Of a DNA stretch of 64,000 bases, positions 27,245 to 39,052 are shown in pieces. Each line of letters begins with the position of its first letter. Position 1 is the stretch's first letter. The position numbers and the translations under genes were made by a program. This DNA is from Novosphingobium sp. Chol11 (GTDB lineage Bacteria; Pseudomonadota; Alphaproteobacteria; Sphingomonadales; Sphingomonadaceae). Location of the stretch: the NCBI RefSeq assembly GCF_900218065.1, contig NZ_OBMU01000001.1, positions 1,801,335-1,865,334 of the forward strand, in the 5' to 3' direction. The notes below the pieces were generated by a model. That model did not search any database. It was not told the origin of the DNA and saw only the letters and a list, made by a program, of their open reading frames with translations.

Positions 27245-27275
27245 TGCCAGATAATGTCGCTTCCTCCATCTGGCA
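27245..27275. promoter_or_regulatory. 8+8 inverted repeat between pepA and lptD
   Basis: TGCCAGAT (27245-27252) and ATCTGGCA (27268-27275) are exact reverse complements with a 15-base spacer. The element lies in the 189-base divergent region, 52 bases from pepA and about 110 from lptD. It could be an operator or a leader hairpin. Confidence 0.35.
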
Positions 27276-27382
27276 AAGCCGTTCGACCGATTTCCCGTAA
27301 AAGAAGCGTGACGAAGATTGCGGTGCGCGCAAAGCAGTGCGATAGGCCGGCAACGAAGCGCCCCTGAAGAGGCACGATCCCC

Positions 27383-29653
27383 TTGCAGAATTTCTCCCAT
27401 ACCTCGCGTCTGAAACATATGCTGGCGGCAAGCGCGGCCACGGCCTGCCTGGCTGTGACCCCCCATGCTCTCGCGCAGGACCTGCAAACTCCGCAGGCGA
27501 CCATCGGCGCGCCGGATGCCCCCGTGCCAACCAGCGACGAACAGATCGGCTTTTCCGCCGACGCGCTTGAATATGACAGCAATACGGAGATTGTGACGGC
27601 CAGCGGCAATGTGCAATTGCTGCGGCAGGGCAACCGGCTGCGCGCGGACACCGTGGTGTGGAACCGCACGACCGGCCAGGTGGAAGCGCGCGGCAATGTC
27701 TCGGCGACCGATCCCGAAGGCAACATCGCTTACGGCGATCGCTTTCAGGTCACCGACACGCTGAAGGACGGAACCGTCGAGAATATGCTGCTCGTCCTCC
27801 AGTCGGGCGGCAGGCTTGCGGCGGTGCAAGGCGTTCGGGTGAACGGCGTCTACACGCTGCACAAAGCCGCTTATACCGGTTGCAGCGTGGAGGACAGCGA
27901 TGGCTGTCCCAAGGAACCAACCTGGCAGATCAAGGCGGTGAAGGTCGTCTATGACCCGGTCGCCGCGCGGGTGCGATATCGTAATGCCAGCGTGGAAATA
28001 TTTGGCCTGCCGCTCATTCCCCTGCCAGGCTTTTCGCACCCCGTCGGCGGCACGGGAGGCACGGGGCTGCTGGTGCCGAACCTCCGCTATGACCGGAACA
28101 ATGGCATCGAAGTCGCCCTGCCCTATTATATAAAGCTGGCGCCGAACCGCGATCTGACGATCACGCCGCATATCTATTCCAAGACGCTGCCGATGCTGGA
28201 GGCGAATTTCCGCCACCGCTGGGACCGGGGCGCTTATCAGATCACCGGCTACGCGACCCACGCGCGGCGCATCGACGCCAGTAGTTCCCTTCCCACGGCG
28301 ACCGGCCCTGTCGGATCCGAAAGGGACTTCCGCGGCTATCTGGATGCCAGCGGCGCCATGCAGCTGACGCCGGAATGGAGCGTAAACGGATCGCTTCGCG
28401 TGGCAAGCGACCGCACCTTCCTCCGCCGCTATGACATCAGCCGCGACGACCGGCTGCGTTCGACTCTCGGCGCACAACGCATCGGCGAAAACAGCTATTT
28501 CTCGATTGCCGGCTGGGCCGTCCAGACCTTGCGCCTTGGCGATTCTCAAGGGCAGACGCCGATCGCCCTGCCCGTCATCGACTACCGCCTGCGCCTTCTC
28601 GATCCGCTGCTTGGCGGCCGCATTCAGCTTCAGGCGAACAGCCTTGCCATTACCCGCACGCATGGCGAGGATACCCAGCGCGCCTTTGCCGCCTTCGAAT
28701 GGAACCTGCGCAAGCTGACGGGCATGGGGCAGGAGGTGAATTTCACCACCTATCTGCGCGGCGACGTCTACCACAGCAGCGACAATGACCTGAACAGCAT
28801 TGCGCGCTATGCCGGCGATCCAGGCTGGCAGGCACGCGGCATCGCAGCCGCTGCGATCGATGTCCGCTGGCCCTTCATGGGCGAAGCCTTTGGCGGCGTG
28901 CAGCGTATCGCTCCCCGCGTGCAGATCGTCGCCGCGCCGAAGCTGGCGAACCTGTCCGTCCCCAACGAAGATGCGCGCGCCATCGACCTGGAAGACAGCA
29001 ACCTGTTCGCGCTCAACCGCTTCGCCGGATATGACCGGTTCGAAGATTCGACCCGCATCACCTATGGGCTGGAATACAGCCTTTCGCTCCCCGGCTTTTC
29101 ATTGGAAAGCGTGGTCGGCCAAAGCTATCGACTCAACAATCGCGAAAGCATCCTGCCCGACGGCACCGGACTTTCCGACCGCATGTCCGATATCGTCGGC
29201 CGCACCACCGTCCGCTTCCGCGATTTCGTCAGCCTCATCCATCGCTTTCGCCTGGATAAGGACGGGTTGGCCGTCCGCCGCAACGAAATCGATGCCACGG
29301 TGGGGAGCCGCAAGACCTACGCGATGGTCGGCTATCTCCGGCTCAACCGCAACGCCGCGCCGGGCCTTGAGGATCTTCAGGACCGTGAGGAGTTGCGCTT
29401 TGGCGGGCGCGTGCAGTTCGCGCGCTTCTGGTCCGTGTTCGGCTCCACGGTCGTCAACCTGACCGACAGAAAGGAAGATCCGCTGAGCGCGTCCGACGGC
29501 TACGAACCCGTCCGCCATCGCCTCGGCGTCGCCTATGAGGACGACTGTCTGACGCTCGGGCTGACCTGGCGGCGGGATTATCTGGCCGCTGGCGACGCGC
29601 GAAAGGGCAACAGCTTCCAACTACGGCTGGCTTTTCGGAATATCGGCATATAA
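27383..29653 (+). CDS. lptD: LPS-assembly outer-membrane protein LptD
   Basis: LptD is the outer-membrane barrel that inserts lipopolysaccharide, with an N-terminal OstA/LptA-like jellyroll. A signal peptide ends ALAQD. The OstA domain (FSADALEYDSNTEIVTASGNVQLLRQGNRLRA) is followed by the long LptD barrel to residue 756. Cysteines lie at about residues 167, 175 and 722. A TTG start with AAGAGG upstream gives 756 residues; ATG 27419 is possible. It opens the lptD-surA-pdxA-rsmA operon. Confidence 0.95.
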   Translation: MQNFSHTSRLKHMLAASAATACLAVTPHALAQDLQTPQATIGAPDAPVPTSDEQIGFSADALEYDSNTEIVTASGNVQLLRQGNRLRADTVVWNRTTGQVEARGNVSATDPEGNIAYGDRFQVTDTLKDGTVENMLLVLQSGGRLAAVQGVRVNGVYTLHKAAYTGCSVEDSDGCPKEPTWQIKAVKVVYDPVAARVRYRNASVEIFGLPLIPLPGFSHPVGGTGGTGLLVPNLRYDRNNGIEVALPYYIKLAPNRDLTITPHIYSKTLPMLEANFRHRWDRGAYQITGYATHARRIDASSSLPTATGPVGSERDFRGYLDASGAMQLTPEWSVNGSLRVASDRTFLRRYDISRDDRLRSTLGAQRIGENSYFSIAGWAVQTLRLGDSQGQTPIALPVIDYRLRLLDPLLGGRIQLQANSLAITRTHGEDTQRAFAAFEWNLRKLTGMGQEVNFTTYLRGDVYHSSDNDLNSIARYAGDPGWQARGIAAAAIDVRWPFMGEAFGGVQRIAPRVQIVAAPKLANLSVPNEDARAIDLEDSNLFALNRFAGYDRFEDSTRITYGLEYSLSLPGFSLESVVGQSYRLNNRESILPDGTGLSDRMSDIVGRTTVRFRDFVSLIHRFRLDKDGLAVRRNEIDATVGSRKTYAMVGYLRLNRNAAPGLEDLQDREELRFGGRVQFARFWSVFGSTVVNLTDRKEDPLSASDGYEPVRHRLGVAYEDDCLTLGLTWRRDYLAAGDARKGNSFQLRLAFRNIGI

Positions 29654-29740
29654 GGATCAGCCTCCGCCCCTGCCGCTCAGGACCGGTTAAGGCGGACCGT
29701 CGCATCAGGCGACGGACCGTAATGGAGAGTTTTCCCGACG

Positions 29741-31129
29741 ATGCAGCCTGTCGTTCCCATGCCTTCCCGCCTTGGACAATCCCTTCGGGCCAGCGCGCGC
29801 GCCCTGCTCCTGTCCTCGATCCTCATGGGGTCGTTCGCCAACACACTCACTGCGCAGACTGTCAACGACGATGATAGCGGCGTCGCGGCACAACAGTTGA
29901 ACCTGCCGAAGGACGTGACCGTCTTTGGCAAGAATGACCCCAACGTCCGCAAGGCGACGGCCATCGTCAATGGCCGCATCATCACCGGCACGGACGTGGA
30001 CCAGCGCCTGGCGCTCATCATCGCCGCCAATGGTGGCAAGGTTTCGCCCGAGGAGCGGGAGCGTCTGCGGGTACAGGTGCTGCGCAACCTGATCGACGAA
30101 ACGCTTCAGATTCAGGAAGCAGCCGCCCACGACATCAGGATCGACAAGGCGGAGGTCGACCAGAGCTATGAAAGGGTCGCGGCCAATTTCCGCCAGTCAC
30201 CCGCCCAGTTCGACCAATATCTGCGGGCTCAGGGCAGCGCGCCCGCCAGCATCAGGCGCCAGATCGAAGGCGAACTGGCATGGAGCCGCCTGCTCCGCCG
30301 CAACATCCAGCCTTTCGTCAATGTCTCGGCCGATGAGGTGAAATCCGTCGTCGATCGCATGAACGCGGCCAAGGGCAGCGATGAATATCGGATCGGTGAG
30401 ATCTACCTGTCCGCGACACCGGAAAATCAGGCCCAGATCATCTCCAACGCCCGCAACATCATCGAACAGATCAAGCAGGGCGGCAGCTTCGCCGCCTATG
30501 CGCGGCAATTTTCGGAGGCATCGACCGCAGCGGTCGGTGGCGACCTCGGCTGGGTCCGCCCCGCGCAGCTGCCCGATGAACTCGCCAAGGCTGCCAATGA
30601 AATGCAGGTGGGGCAGCTTGCCGGGCCGATCCCCGTTCCGGGCGGCGTCTCCGTTATCTATGTCATGGACAAGCGCAAGGTGCTAACCGCCGATCCGCGC
30701 GATTCCCTGCTCAGCCTCAAGCAGCTGTCGATCAGTTTCCCCGCAGGCACCACCAAGGAGCAGGCGAGCGCCCGGGCCGCGAGCTTCGCCGCGCAGACCA
30801 AGGCGCTCAAAGGATGTGGCCAGGCCAATGAACTGGGCGGCAAGATCGGTGCCGATGTCGTCGACAATGACAATGTGAAGGTCCGTGACCTTCCCCCGCA
30901 GTTGCAGGACATCCTTCTTGGCCTGCAGGTCGGTGAAGCCACGCCGCCCTTCGGTTCGGTCAACGATGGCGTGCGCGTGCTGGTCGTCTGCGGCCGCGAC
31001 GAAGCAAGCGGCGCCGCAGCGCCGAATGCGGAACAGATCATGGCACAGTTGGAGGAAGAACGGGTCAACAAGCGCGCCCGCATCTATCTGCGTGACCTTC
31101 GCCGCGATGCCGTCATCGACTATAACTGA
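29741..31129 (+). CDS. surA: Periplasmic chaperone/PPIase SurA
   Basis: A 462-residue periplasmic chaperone for outer-membrane proteins. A signal peptide (to about residue 38) is followed by the SurA N-terminal domain (ATAIVNGRIITGTDVDQRLALI) and one clear parvulin rotamase region (FAAYARQFSEASTAAVGGDLGWV then LAGPIPVPGGVSVIYVMDKR). E. coli SurA has two parvulin domains; only one is obvious here, as usual in alphaproteobacteria. It ends within pdxA (23-base overlap). Confidence 0.93.
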   Translation: MQPVVPMPSRLGQSLRASARALLLSSILMGSFANTLTAQTVNDDDSGVAAQQLNLPKDVTVFGKNDPNVRKATAIVNGRIITGTDVDQRLALIIAANGGKVSPEERERLRVQVLRNLIDETLQIQEAAAHDIRIDKAEVDQSYERVAANFRQSPAQFDQYLRAQGSAPASIRRQIEGELAWSRLLRRNIQPFVNVSADEVKSVVDRMNAAKGSDEYRIGEIYLSATPENQAQIISNARNIIEQIKQGGSFAAYARQFSEASTAAVGGDLGWVRPAQLPDELAKAANEMQVGQLAGPIPVPGGVSVIYVMDKRKVLTADPRDSLLSLKQLSISFPAGTTKEQASARAASFAAQTKALKGCGQANELGGKIGADVVDNDNVKVRDLPPQLQDILLGLQVGEATPPFGSVNDGVRVLVVCGRDEASGAAAPNAEQIMAQLEEERVNKRARIYLRDLRRDAVIDYN

Positions 31130-32144
31130 TCCAGCCCCGGCTCGTCCGGAGCTTGCGCCCTTTGCCGTACCGCTGGGCGACCCGGCGGGCATAGGTCCTG
31201 AAATCGTCGCAAAAAGCTGGGTGATGCGCAAAGCACGCGGATTGCCCAGCTTCTTTGCGGTGGGCGATGCCGCTTCCTTGCGCCGGGTCTGGGCTGGCCC
31301 TGTCGCCCCCATCGCTACGCCTCAGGAAGCCGTGGCACTGTTTGACTCCGCTCTGCCGTGCCTCCAGGTCGCTGACGCTGGCGACATCGTGCCAGGCTCC
31401 CCCAGCGTCGATGGCGCGCGCACCGCATTCCAGGCGCTGGAGGCGGCCGTGGGTCTCGCCCGCACCGGATCCGCCGCCGGGATCGTCACCGCTCCGGTCG
31501 GCAAGGAACAGCTTTACGGCGTCGGCTTCACCCATCCCGGCCAGACCGAATTTGTTGCGGAACGCTGTGGCGTGGCGCCCCACAATGCCGTGATGATGCT
31601 CGCCGGGCCGTCGCTGAAGGTCGTGCCCGTCACCATCCACATTCCGCTTGCCGACGTGCCTTCCGTCCTCACGATCGACCTGATCCGCGCCCGCGCGACC
31701 ACCACGGTCAAGGGGCTGCAACGCAACTTCGGCATTCCCCGCCCCCGCATTGTCGTCGCTGGCCTTAACCCCCATGCTGGCGAAGGTGGGGCGCTAGGCC
31801 GGGAAGAAATAGAGATCATTAGCCCCGCAATCGACTCCCTTCGTGAGGAAGGCATGGATATAGTCGGCCCCCTCTCCGCCGACGGCCTTTTCCATGCGCG
31901 TGCCCGTGAGACCTACGATGCGGTGCTGTGCATGTATCATGACCAGGCGCTGATCCCGCTCAAGACGCTGCATTTCGACGAGGGCGTCAACATCACGCTG
32001 GGTCTCCCGATCGTGCGCACCTCCCCCGATCATGGAACGGCCTTCGGCATCGCAGGGAAGGACAACGCAAACCCCGGCGCAATGATGGCTGCGCTGAAGA
32101 TGGCGGCGGAAGCGGCCCGGTCGCGACTTTCCCATGGCCTCTGA
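31107..32144 (+). CDS. pdxA: 4-hydroxythreonine-4-phosphate dehydrogenase
   Basis: PdxA oxidises 4-phosphohydroxy-L-threonine in the DXP-dependent pathway to pyridoxal phosphate. The 345-residue protein shows [33 protein letters not shown] and the metal/substrate His in [26 protein letters not shown] 31107 lies inside surA (23 bases), consistent with translational coupling, and the gene overlaps rsmA by 11 bases. Confidence 0.96.
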   Translation: MPSSTITDPAPARPELAPFAVPLGDPAGIGPEIVAKSWVMRKARGLPSFFAVGDAASLRRVWAGPVAPIATPQEAVALFDSALPCLQVADAGDIVPGSPSVDGARTAFQALEAAVGLARTGSAAGIVTAPVGKEQLYGVGFTHPGQTEFVAERCGVAPHNAVMMLAGPSLKVVPVTIHIPLADVPSVLTIDLIRARATTTVKGLQRNFGIPRPRIVVAGLNPHAGEGGALGREEIEIISPAIDSLREEGMDIVGPLSADGLFHARARETYDAVLCMYHDQALIPLKTLHFDEGVNITLGLPIVRTSPDHGTAFGIAGKDNANPGAMMAALKMAAEAARSRLSHGL

Positions 32145-32979
32145 CCCACGGCCGGTCCTGCCGCCGCTGCGCGAAGTCATCGCCGCGCACGGCCTGCAAG
32201 CGAGCAAGGCGCTCGGGCAGAATTTCCTGCTCGACGAACAGCTGCTCGACCGCATTGCTGCCATTCCAGGCCCGTTAAAGGATCAACCGGCGTTCGAAGT
32301 CGGTCCAGGCCCCGGCGGCCTCACCCGCGCGATTCTGCGGGCAGGCGCGCGGCTGGTGGCGGTGGAGCGCGACGATCGATGCCTCCCTGCGCTCGCCGAA
32401 CTGTCGGACAGCTTTCCTGGGCAATTACGGATCATTTCCGGCGATGCCATGCAGGTGGATGCACAGGCCGAAGCTGGCGCTGGCGCGCACATCATCGCGA
32501 ACCTTCCCTATAATGTCGGCACGGCACTGCTGGTCGGCTGGCTTTCGGCGACTTGGGAGCCCCTCCCCTGGTGGTCATCACTTACGCTCATGTTCCAGAT
32601 GGAGGTGGCCGAACGCATCGTCGCGAAGCCGGGTGGCGACCATTATGGCCGCTTGGCCGTTCTGTCGCAGTGGCGTAGCGAGGCCCGCATCGCCATGAAG
32701 GTCCACCGCAGCGCCTTCACGCCGCCGCCCAAGGTCATGTCCGCCGTCGTTCACATCACCCCCAAGCCCTCGCCGGAGGGCGTGGAGTTGAAGCAACTCG
32801 AGCGCCTCACCGCCGCCGCATTCGGCCAACGCCGCAAGATGCTCCGCCAAAGCCTGAAGAGCGTGCCCGGCGCGCTGGATGCGCTTGGACAGATCGGCAT
32901 AGACTCACAAAGACGCGCCGAAACTGTGAGCGTCGAGGAGTTCGTGGCTCTAGCCCGTCTGATGAGCGAGCGATCCTAG
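32134..32979 (+). CDS. rsmA: 16S rRNA dimethyladenosine transferase
   Basis: RsmA (KsgA) dimethylates two adjacent adenines of the 3' hairpin of 16S rRNA. The 281-residue protein has the KsgA N-terminal [17 protein letters not shown], motif [15 protein letters not shown] and the catalytic motif [13 protein letters not shown]. It is the last gene of the lptD-surA-pdxA-rsmA operon. Downstream there are 86 bases without a gene before the convergent TPR gene. Confidence 0.98.
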   Translation: MASDPRPVLPPLREVIAAHGLQASKALGQNFLLDEQLLDRIAAIPGPLKDQPAFEVGPGPGGLTRAILRAGARLVAVERDDRCLPALAELSDSFPGQLRIISGDAMQVDAQAEAGAGAHIIANLPYNVGTALLVGWLSATWEPLPWWSSLTLMFQMEVAERIVAKPGGDHYGRLAVLSQWRSEARIAMKVHRSAFTPPPKVMSAVVHITPKPSPEGVELKQLERLTAAAFGQRRKMLRQSLKSVPGALDALGQIGIDSQRRAETVSVEEFVALARLMSERS

Positions 32980-33065
32980 AGCTTCGTTTTTCTCGAACTC
33001 AACGAACATGGAGGCCAAATGAGGTGAGCGGCTTACCTAAAGACGCTCAAACCGGCCTAAAAACC

Positions 33066-33587
33066 TCAAGGTGTCTCCGTCTCGGGAGCCTTCGGCACTA
33101 CCGTCACGCCTTCCTTCGCGCTTAGCACGGTCGCGGGCGGCCCCTTCTGGATCGCCGCAGCAAGCTTGCCAACGGCCGCACAATCGCTCTTGCATGCACT
33201 TTGCGCCTGGGCGAGATTTTCCCTGGCCTTGGCGATGGCACCCTTTTCGACCATTGCCTCGCCCTGACCGACCAAGGCATTAACATCATTTGGATCGAGC
33301 AGCAGCGCTTCGCGATAAAGCCGGATCGCCTTGCCCTGAAGGCCCTGCGCACGCGCCACTTCGGCCATTTCGATATAGGCAGAGCGATTGCGCGGATCGA
33401 CGGCCAGCGCCGTTTCCAGCGCATCATTCGCCGCCGCGTAATTCCCCGCCTGGCGCGCCGCGACGCCCGCCTGCTGCCATTCGACCGACAAGGGCGATAT
33501 CTGCGCGTCCGGCCGCTGTGTCAGCCCCGCGCTCGACACGGTGGTCAACAGAACGGCCAAGGCGATCGAAGCAGGGGTAAAACGCAT
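33066..33587 (-). CDS. Exported TPR-repeat protein
   Basis: A 173-residue protein with a signal peptide ([19 protein letters not shown]) and two or three TPR units: [50 protein letters not shown] and [26 protein letters not shown] domains scaffold protein contacts; the partner is unknown. Two Cys ([10 protein letters not shown]) could form a disulfide. ATG 33587 follows TGGAG. It lies 77 bases downstream of the RsmB-like gene on the same strand. Confidence 0.82.
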   Translation of the reverse strand: MRFTPASIALAVLLTTVSSAGLTQRPDAQISPLSVEWQQAGVAARQAGNYAAANDALETALAVDPRNRSAYIEMAEVARAQGLQGKAIRLYREALLLDPNDVNALVGQGEAMVEKGAIAKARENLAQAQSACKSDCAAVGKLAAAIQKGPPATVLSAKEGVTVVPKAPETETP

Positions 33588-33664
33588 GCACAACTCCAGC
33601 CATGTTTCAGGCGATGATTCCACCCGAGTGTCGTCATTTTGCCCAGGCTTGTCCATCGCCTCTT

Positions 33665-34840
33665 TCATGCAACAGCGCGCAGCCGGGCGAAATAGAAACC
33701 ATCCGTCGCATCATGTCCGGGCGTCAACAGCCGCCCCTGCCCATGGGCTCGCCCCGCACCCGTCGACACATCTTCGGCCGCCCACCCGTCGTGACGATCA
33801 AGGAACGCCTGAACTTGCCCGGCGCCTTCCCGATCGGTGAGCGCGCATGTAGCATAGACAAGCACCCCGCCTGGAGCGACGAGCGGCGCGGCGAAGTCCA
33901 ATATTCGCGCCTGCTCTCCAACCAGCCGGTCCAGTCGCGCAGGCGTTAGCCGCCAGCGCGCCTCAGGATTGCGCCGCCACGTTCCCGTGCCGGAACATGG
34001 CGCGTCGACAAGCACCACGTCGGCGCGCCCGCCCAGGCTCTCCAGCGCACGCTCCTCATGACCCTGATCGAGCAGCAGCGTTTCGATGAAGGTCGCCCCC
34101 GCCCGTTCCGCCCGTGGGTTTAGCCGGGCAAGGCGGGAACGGATCGTATCCGCCGCGATCAGCCTTCCTTGCCCCTGCATCGCTGCAGCAAGGGCCAGCG
34201 TCTTACCCCCCGCCCCGGCACACAGATCGACGACAGTCATGCCCGGTGCGACCCCGCACGCTGCCGAGATCAGCTGGCTTCCAGCATCTTGCACCTCGAC
34301 AAGACCCTGCTTCCACGCCTCACTCTGCTCGACCGGCCAGCCCTCGGGCAGCCGCAGCGCATCGGGAAGTCCCTCGACCGGCTCCGCCTCAGGAAAAAAC
34401 GGCGCAACCTCTGCCGCCGCGGCTTTCAGGCGATTGGCCCGCAAGTCGACAGGCGCGCGGCCGAGCAATTTTTCCTGCTCGACCGGAGCTGCGAACAATG
34501 GCTTGAGCCAGCCCGGCACAACGCCAGCCTCGGCCCCCTGCTCATCGCTGCTGATCGGCGCAGGCGCATGTGCCGATCCGTCGAACAGAGCCGCAAGCTC
34601 CGGCCGCTCCCGCGCCAGCCCAACCATCGCCGCCCGCCCGTTGTCCGGCCGCTCGGCCACCCGCCTTACCGCGTCATACACATGATCGCGCACGGCCCGC
34701 CGATCGCGCGACCCGGCATAGCGCCGTTCCTTGAAATAGCGCGCGATCAACGTGTCCGCCGCCGGTCCGCCATCGCGCGCAGACGCGATAATAGCGTCCA
34801 GCAATTCGATCGCAGCCTGAACACGCGCAGCAGGTGTCAT
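33665..34840 (-). CDS. rsmB: RsmB-family 16S rRNA m5C methyltransferase
   Basis: A 391-residue RNA cytosine-C5 methyltransferase. An N-terminal NusB-like helical domain ([21 protein letters not shown]) precedes the SAM domain with [20 protein letters not shown] and the catalytic [18 protein letters not shown]. The second catalytic Cys lies in [22 protein letters not shown]. The GGGGGAG site before ATG 34840 supports this start. The upstream gap holds a composite GC-rich repeat. Assignment to RsmB rather than a paralogue is by domain order. Confidence 0.88.
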   Translation of the reverse strand: MTPAARVQAAIELLDAIIASARDGGPAADTLIARYFKERRYAGSRDRRAVRDHVYDAVRRVAERPDNGRAAMVGLARERPELAALFDGSAHAPAPISSDEQGAEAGVVPGWLKPLFAAPVEQEKLLGRAPVDLRANRLKAAAAEVAPFFPEAEPVEGLPDALRLPEGWPVEQSEAWKQGLVEVQDAGSQLISAACGVAPGMTVVDLCAGAGGKTLALAAAMQGQGRLIAADTIRSRLARLNPRAERAGATFIETLLLDQGHEERALESLGGRADVVLVDAPCSGTGTWRRNPEARWRLTPARLDRLVGEQARILDFAAPLVAPGGVLVYATCALTDREGAGQVQAFLDRHDGWAAEDVSTGAGRAHGQGRLLTPGHDATDGFYFARLRAVA

Positions 34841-34850
34841 ATCATACTCC

Positions 34851-34967
34851 CCCCTCCCGCAAGCGGGAGGGCCTCGGGGGTGGGCCTGCCGCACCAGCGG
34901 CACTTTCAAGGACTCGACCGAAGCTGGCTACGCTTTCACCACCCCACCTCTCCATTGAGTGGAGGGA
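34851..34967. repeat. Composite GC-rich inverted repeat (family C, copy 1)
   Basis: A CCCTCCCGC-AA-GCGGGAGGG hairpin (34852-34871) is followed by CGGGGGTGGG. At the other end, after about 65 bases, CCACCCC and a second hairpin CTCTCCA-TTGAG-TGGAGGG appear in mirrored order. The same plan recurs at 51503-51601. It fills the gap between guaB and the RsmB-like gene. Confidence 0.75.
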
Positions 34968-34978
34968 TATAGGCGATC

Positions 34979-36538
<1,560 letters not shown>

Positions 36539-36588
36539 TTAGGCGCATTTTCTTGCTGGGCGTCTCACCGTACAGAGAAACTGCACGT

Positions 36589-36939
36589 TCAGGATTTGTC
36601 GGCTGCAGGCACGAGACGATCGAGCCATGCCTGCGCCTGCTTCGGTTCTCCCACGGCCTGCGAACTAACAGGGCCGCGTGATGCCAGAAACTCCTGTTGC
36701 AACGCGAACGGCGGCATCAACAGCTGCTCTCGCGCCTTGTCTATGGCTTCCCCAATTTCAGCCAGTCCTTCGATCACGGGCGCTATCGCCGCGCGACTGG
36801 CCCGATCATCCTTATAGCCGAACAAACCCCATTTCCCTGAAGCCGTGACACGTAAGGCGTCCACCAGCTTCTCCGTATATTCCGCCTCCAGTTCCAGGCG
36901 GCGGGCATCCAGACGTTCCAATCGATCAGCTTTTGCCAT
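36589..36939 (-). CDS. Conserved hypothetical protein (sphingomonad type)
   Basis: A 116-residue cytoplasmic protein that I do not recognise. It is mostly helical: a charged amphipathic N-terminus (ADRLERLDARRLELEAEYTEKLV) suggests a short coiled coil, followed by KWGLFGYKDDRASRAAIAPV and a helical segment rich in Glu. There is no signal or membrane segment. It lies upstream of guaB in the same direction, 152 bases away, and downstream of the ftsH terminator. The GC pattern matches its neighbours, so it is probably real. Confidence 0.7.
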   Translation of the reverse strand: MAKADRLERLDARRLELEAEYTEKLVDALRVTASGKWGLFGYKDDRASRAAIAPVIEGLAEIGEAIDKAREQLLMPPFALQQEFLASRGPVSSQAVGEPKQAQAWLDRLVPAADKS

Positions 36940-36977
36940 GCGCGCCCTATCTCACCGTGATTGGGGAGCGGCAAAGG

Positions 36978-37011
36978 AAAAGGGGCGCCGCCCAATGGCA
37001 GCGCCCCTTTT
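36978..37011 (-). terminator. Terminator of ftsH
   Basis: AAAAGGGGCGC and GCGCCCCTTTT pair perfectly across a 12-base loop, 18 bases past the ftsH stop. Read on the minus strand the stem ends in TTTT followed by CC, so the T-tract is short. Confidence 0.8.
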
Positions 37012-37028
37012 AAACCCTTGACCGCCGC

Positions 37029-38978
37029 TCAAATCCCCGCAGGCGAAGGCTCCCCAAAGGGGCCCTTGCGCTTGCGCGTCTTGGGGATGGACGATCCTGC
37101 CGCAGGCACCGTCGAAGGCTTGATCGTCGTGCCATCGTCGCGGGTAATCTCACCCTTGTCGAGCAGCGTCTTGATCTCTTCGCCGGTCAGCGTCTCATAT
37201 TCGAGCAAGGCGTTGGCCAGCAGGTGCAGCTGATCTTCATGTCCCGTCAGCACATCCTTGGCCCGATCATAACCACCCTCGACGATCGTGCGGATTTCAA
37301 GATCGATCGCCTTCGCGGTCTCGTTCGACATATGGACGCGCTGGCTCTGCGAATAGCCGAGGAAGGTCTCTCCCTGCTGCTCTTCATATTGCAGCGGACC
37401 CAGCTTGTCCGACATGCCCCACTGGGTGACCATGTCGCGCGCCAGCTTGGTTGCGTACTGAATGTCGCCCGAAGCACCCGAGGACACCTTGTCATGGCCG
37501 AAGATGATCTCTTCCGCCACGCGCCCGCCCATGGCGACTGCCAGGTTCGCATGCATTTTGTCGCGATGATAGCTGTAGCTGTCCCGCTCCGGCAGACGCA
37601 TCACCATGCCCAGCGCACGGCCCCGCGGGATGATCGTTGCCTTGTGGATCGGGTCGGACGCCGGTTCATGGACGGCGACGATGGCATGGCCCGCCTCATG
37701 ATAGGCGGTCATCTTCTTCTCATCGTCGGTCATGACCATGGAGCGGCGCTCGCTACCCATCATGACCTTGTCCTTGGCCGCCTCGAACTCGTCCATAGCG
37801 ACCAGGCGCTTACCCCGCCGCGCTGCCATCAGCGCGGCTTCGTTGACGAGGTTGGCGAGATCAGCACCCGAGAACCCCGGCGTGCCGCGCGCGATTGTGC
37901 GCGGGTTGACGTCCGGCGCCAGCGGCACCTTCTTCATGTGCACAGCCAGGATCTTCTCGCGGCCCTCAATATCCGGGCGCGGGACCACGACCTGACGGTC
38001 GAAACGGCCCGGACGCAGCAGAGCGGGGTCGAGAACGTCGGGGCGGTTGGTCGCCGCGACGATGATGATGCCCTCGTTCGCCTCGAAACCGTCCATCTCG
38101 ACCAGCAGCTGGTTCAGCGTCTGCTCGCGCTCGTCATTGCCGTTGCCGAGGCCTGCGCCACGATGACGGCCGACCGCGTCGATTTCGTCGATGAAGACGA
38201 TGCAGGGCGCGTTCTTCTTGGCCTGCTCGAACATGTCGCGCACGCGGCTCGCGCCGACGCCGACGAACATCTCCACGAAGTCGGAACCCGAAATCGTGAA
38301 GAAAGGCACGCCCGCCTCGCCCGCGATCGCGCGAGCCAGCAGCGTCTTGCCGGTGCCGGGCGAACCGACCAGCAGAGCGCCCTTGGGGATCTTGCCGCCC
38401 AGCCGCGCAAACTTGCTCGGGTCCTTCAGGAACTCGACGATCTCCTGCAATTCCTCGCGAGCCTCATCAATGCCCGCCACATCGTCAAAGGTCACCTTGC
38501 CGTGCTTTTCGGTCAGCAGCTTGGCCTTGGACTTGCCAAAACCCATCGCGCCGCCCGCGCCGCCGCCCTTCTGCATCTGGCGCAGCACGAAGAAGGCAAT
38601 GCCCAGGATCAGCAGGAACGGCAGCGACTGGTAGAGCATGATCTGCCAGAAGCTCGGCTGCTCTTCGCTTTGGCCGGAATATTTGACGTTATAATCGTCA
38701 AGCAGACCGGTCAGAGCCGGATCATTGACGGGAACGGTGTTGAACCGCTGCCCACTGGTCAGCGTGCCGGTAATCTTGTCCGTGGCGATCGCGACGTCCT
38801 TGACCTGACCTTCCTGAACCTTCGAACGGAATTCGGAATAGGCGATGCCGCTGCCTGCTTGGCTAGCGGAGCGGCTGTCGAACATCGAAACGAAAAGCAG
38901 CAGGGCGATAATCACCCCCGCCCAAATCATCGCGCTTTTGATCCAGGGATTGCCCTGCGGGTCCTTCTCGTCGTTCAT
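37029..38978 (-). CDS. ftsH: ATP-dependent zinc metalloprotease FtsH
   Basis: FtsH is a membrane-bound AAA+ protease that degrades misfolded and regulatory membrane proteins. Two transmembrane helices flank a periplasmic part (first helix about residues 17-35, second around 110-128). Walker A is GSPGTGKT, Walker [10 protein letters not shown], the second region of homology [21 protein letters not shown] and the zinc site HEAGH. Length is about 650 residues. ATG 38978 is chosen because GAGAG lies five bases before it; an in-frame ATG at 38981 and GTG at 38984 also exist. It follows cpoB-tilS as in many alphaproteobacteria. Confidence 0.97.
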   Translation of the reverse strand: MNDEKDPQGNPWIKSAMIWAGVIIALLLFVSMFDSRSASQAGSGIAYSEFRSKVQEGQVKDVAIATDKITGTLTSGQRFNTVPVNDPALTGLLDDYNVKYSGQSEEQPSFWQIMLYQSLPFLLILGIAFFVLRQMQKGGGAGGAMGFGKSKAKLLTEKHGKVTFDDVAGIDEAREELQEIVEFLKDPSKFARLGGKIPKGALLVGSPGTGKTLLARAIAGEAGVPFFTISGSDFVEMFVGVGASRVRDMFEQAKKNAPCIVFIDEIDAVGRHRGAGLGNGNDEREQTLNQLLVEMDGFEANEGIIIVAATNRPDVLDPALLRPGRFDRQVVVPRPDIEGREKILAVHMKKVPLAPDVNPRTIARGTPGFSGADLANLVNEAALMAARRGKRLVAMDEFEAAKDKVMMGSERRSMVMTDDEKKMTAYHEAGHAIVAVHEPASDPIHKATIIPRGRALGMVMRLPERDSYSYHRDKMHANLAVAMGGRVAEEIIFGHDKVSSGASGDIQYATKLARDMVTQWGMSDKLGPLQYEEQQGETFLGYSQSQRVHMSNETAKAIDLEIRTIVEGGYDRAKDVLTGHEDQLHLLANALLEYETLTGEEIKTLLDKGEITRDDGTTIKPSTVPAAGSSIPKTRKRKGPFGEPSPAGI

Positions 38979-39052
38979 CATCACTCTCTTTCACCGGGCA
39001 AGATAGGGTGCTCCGGCAAAATCGCAAGTTGGGCGATTTGCCCGCCGGACGT

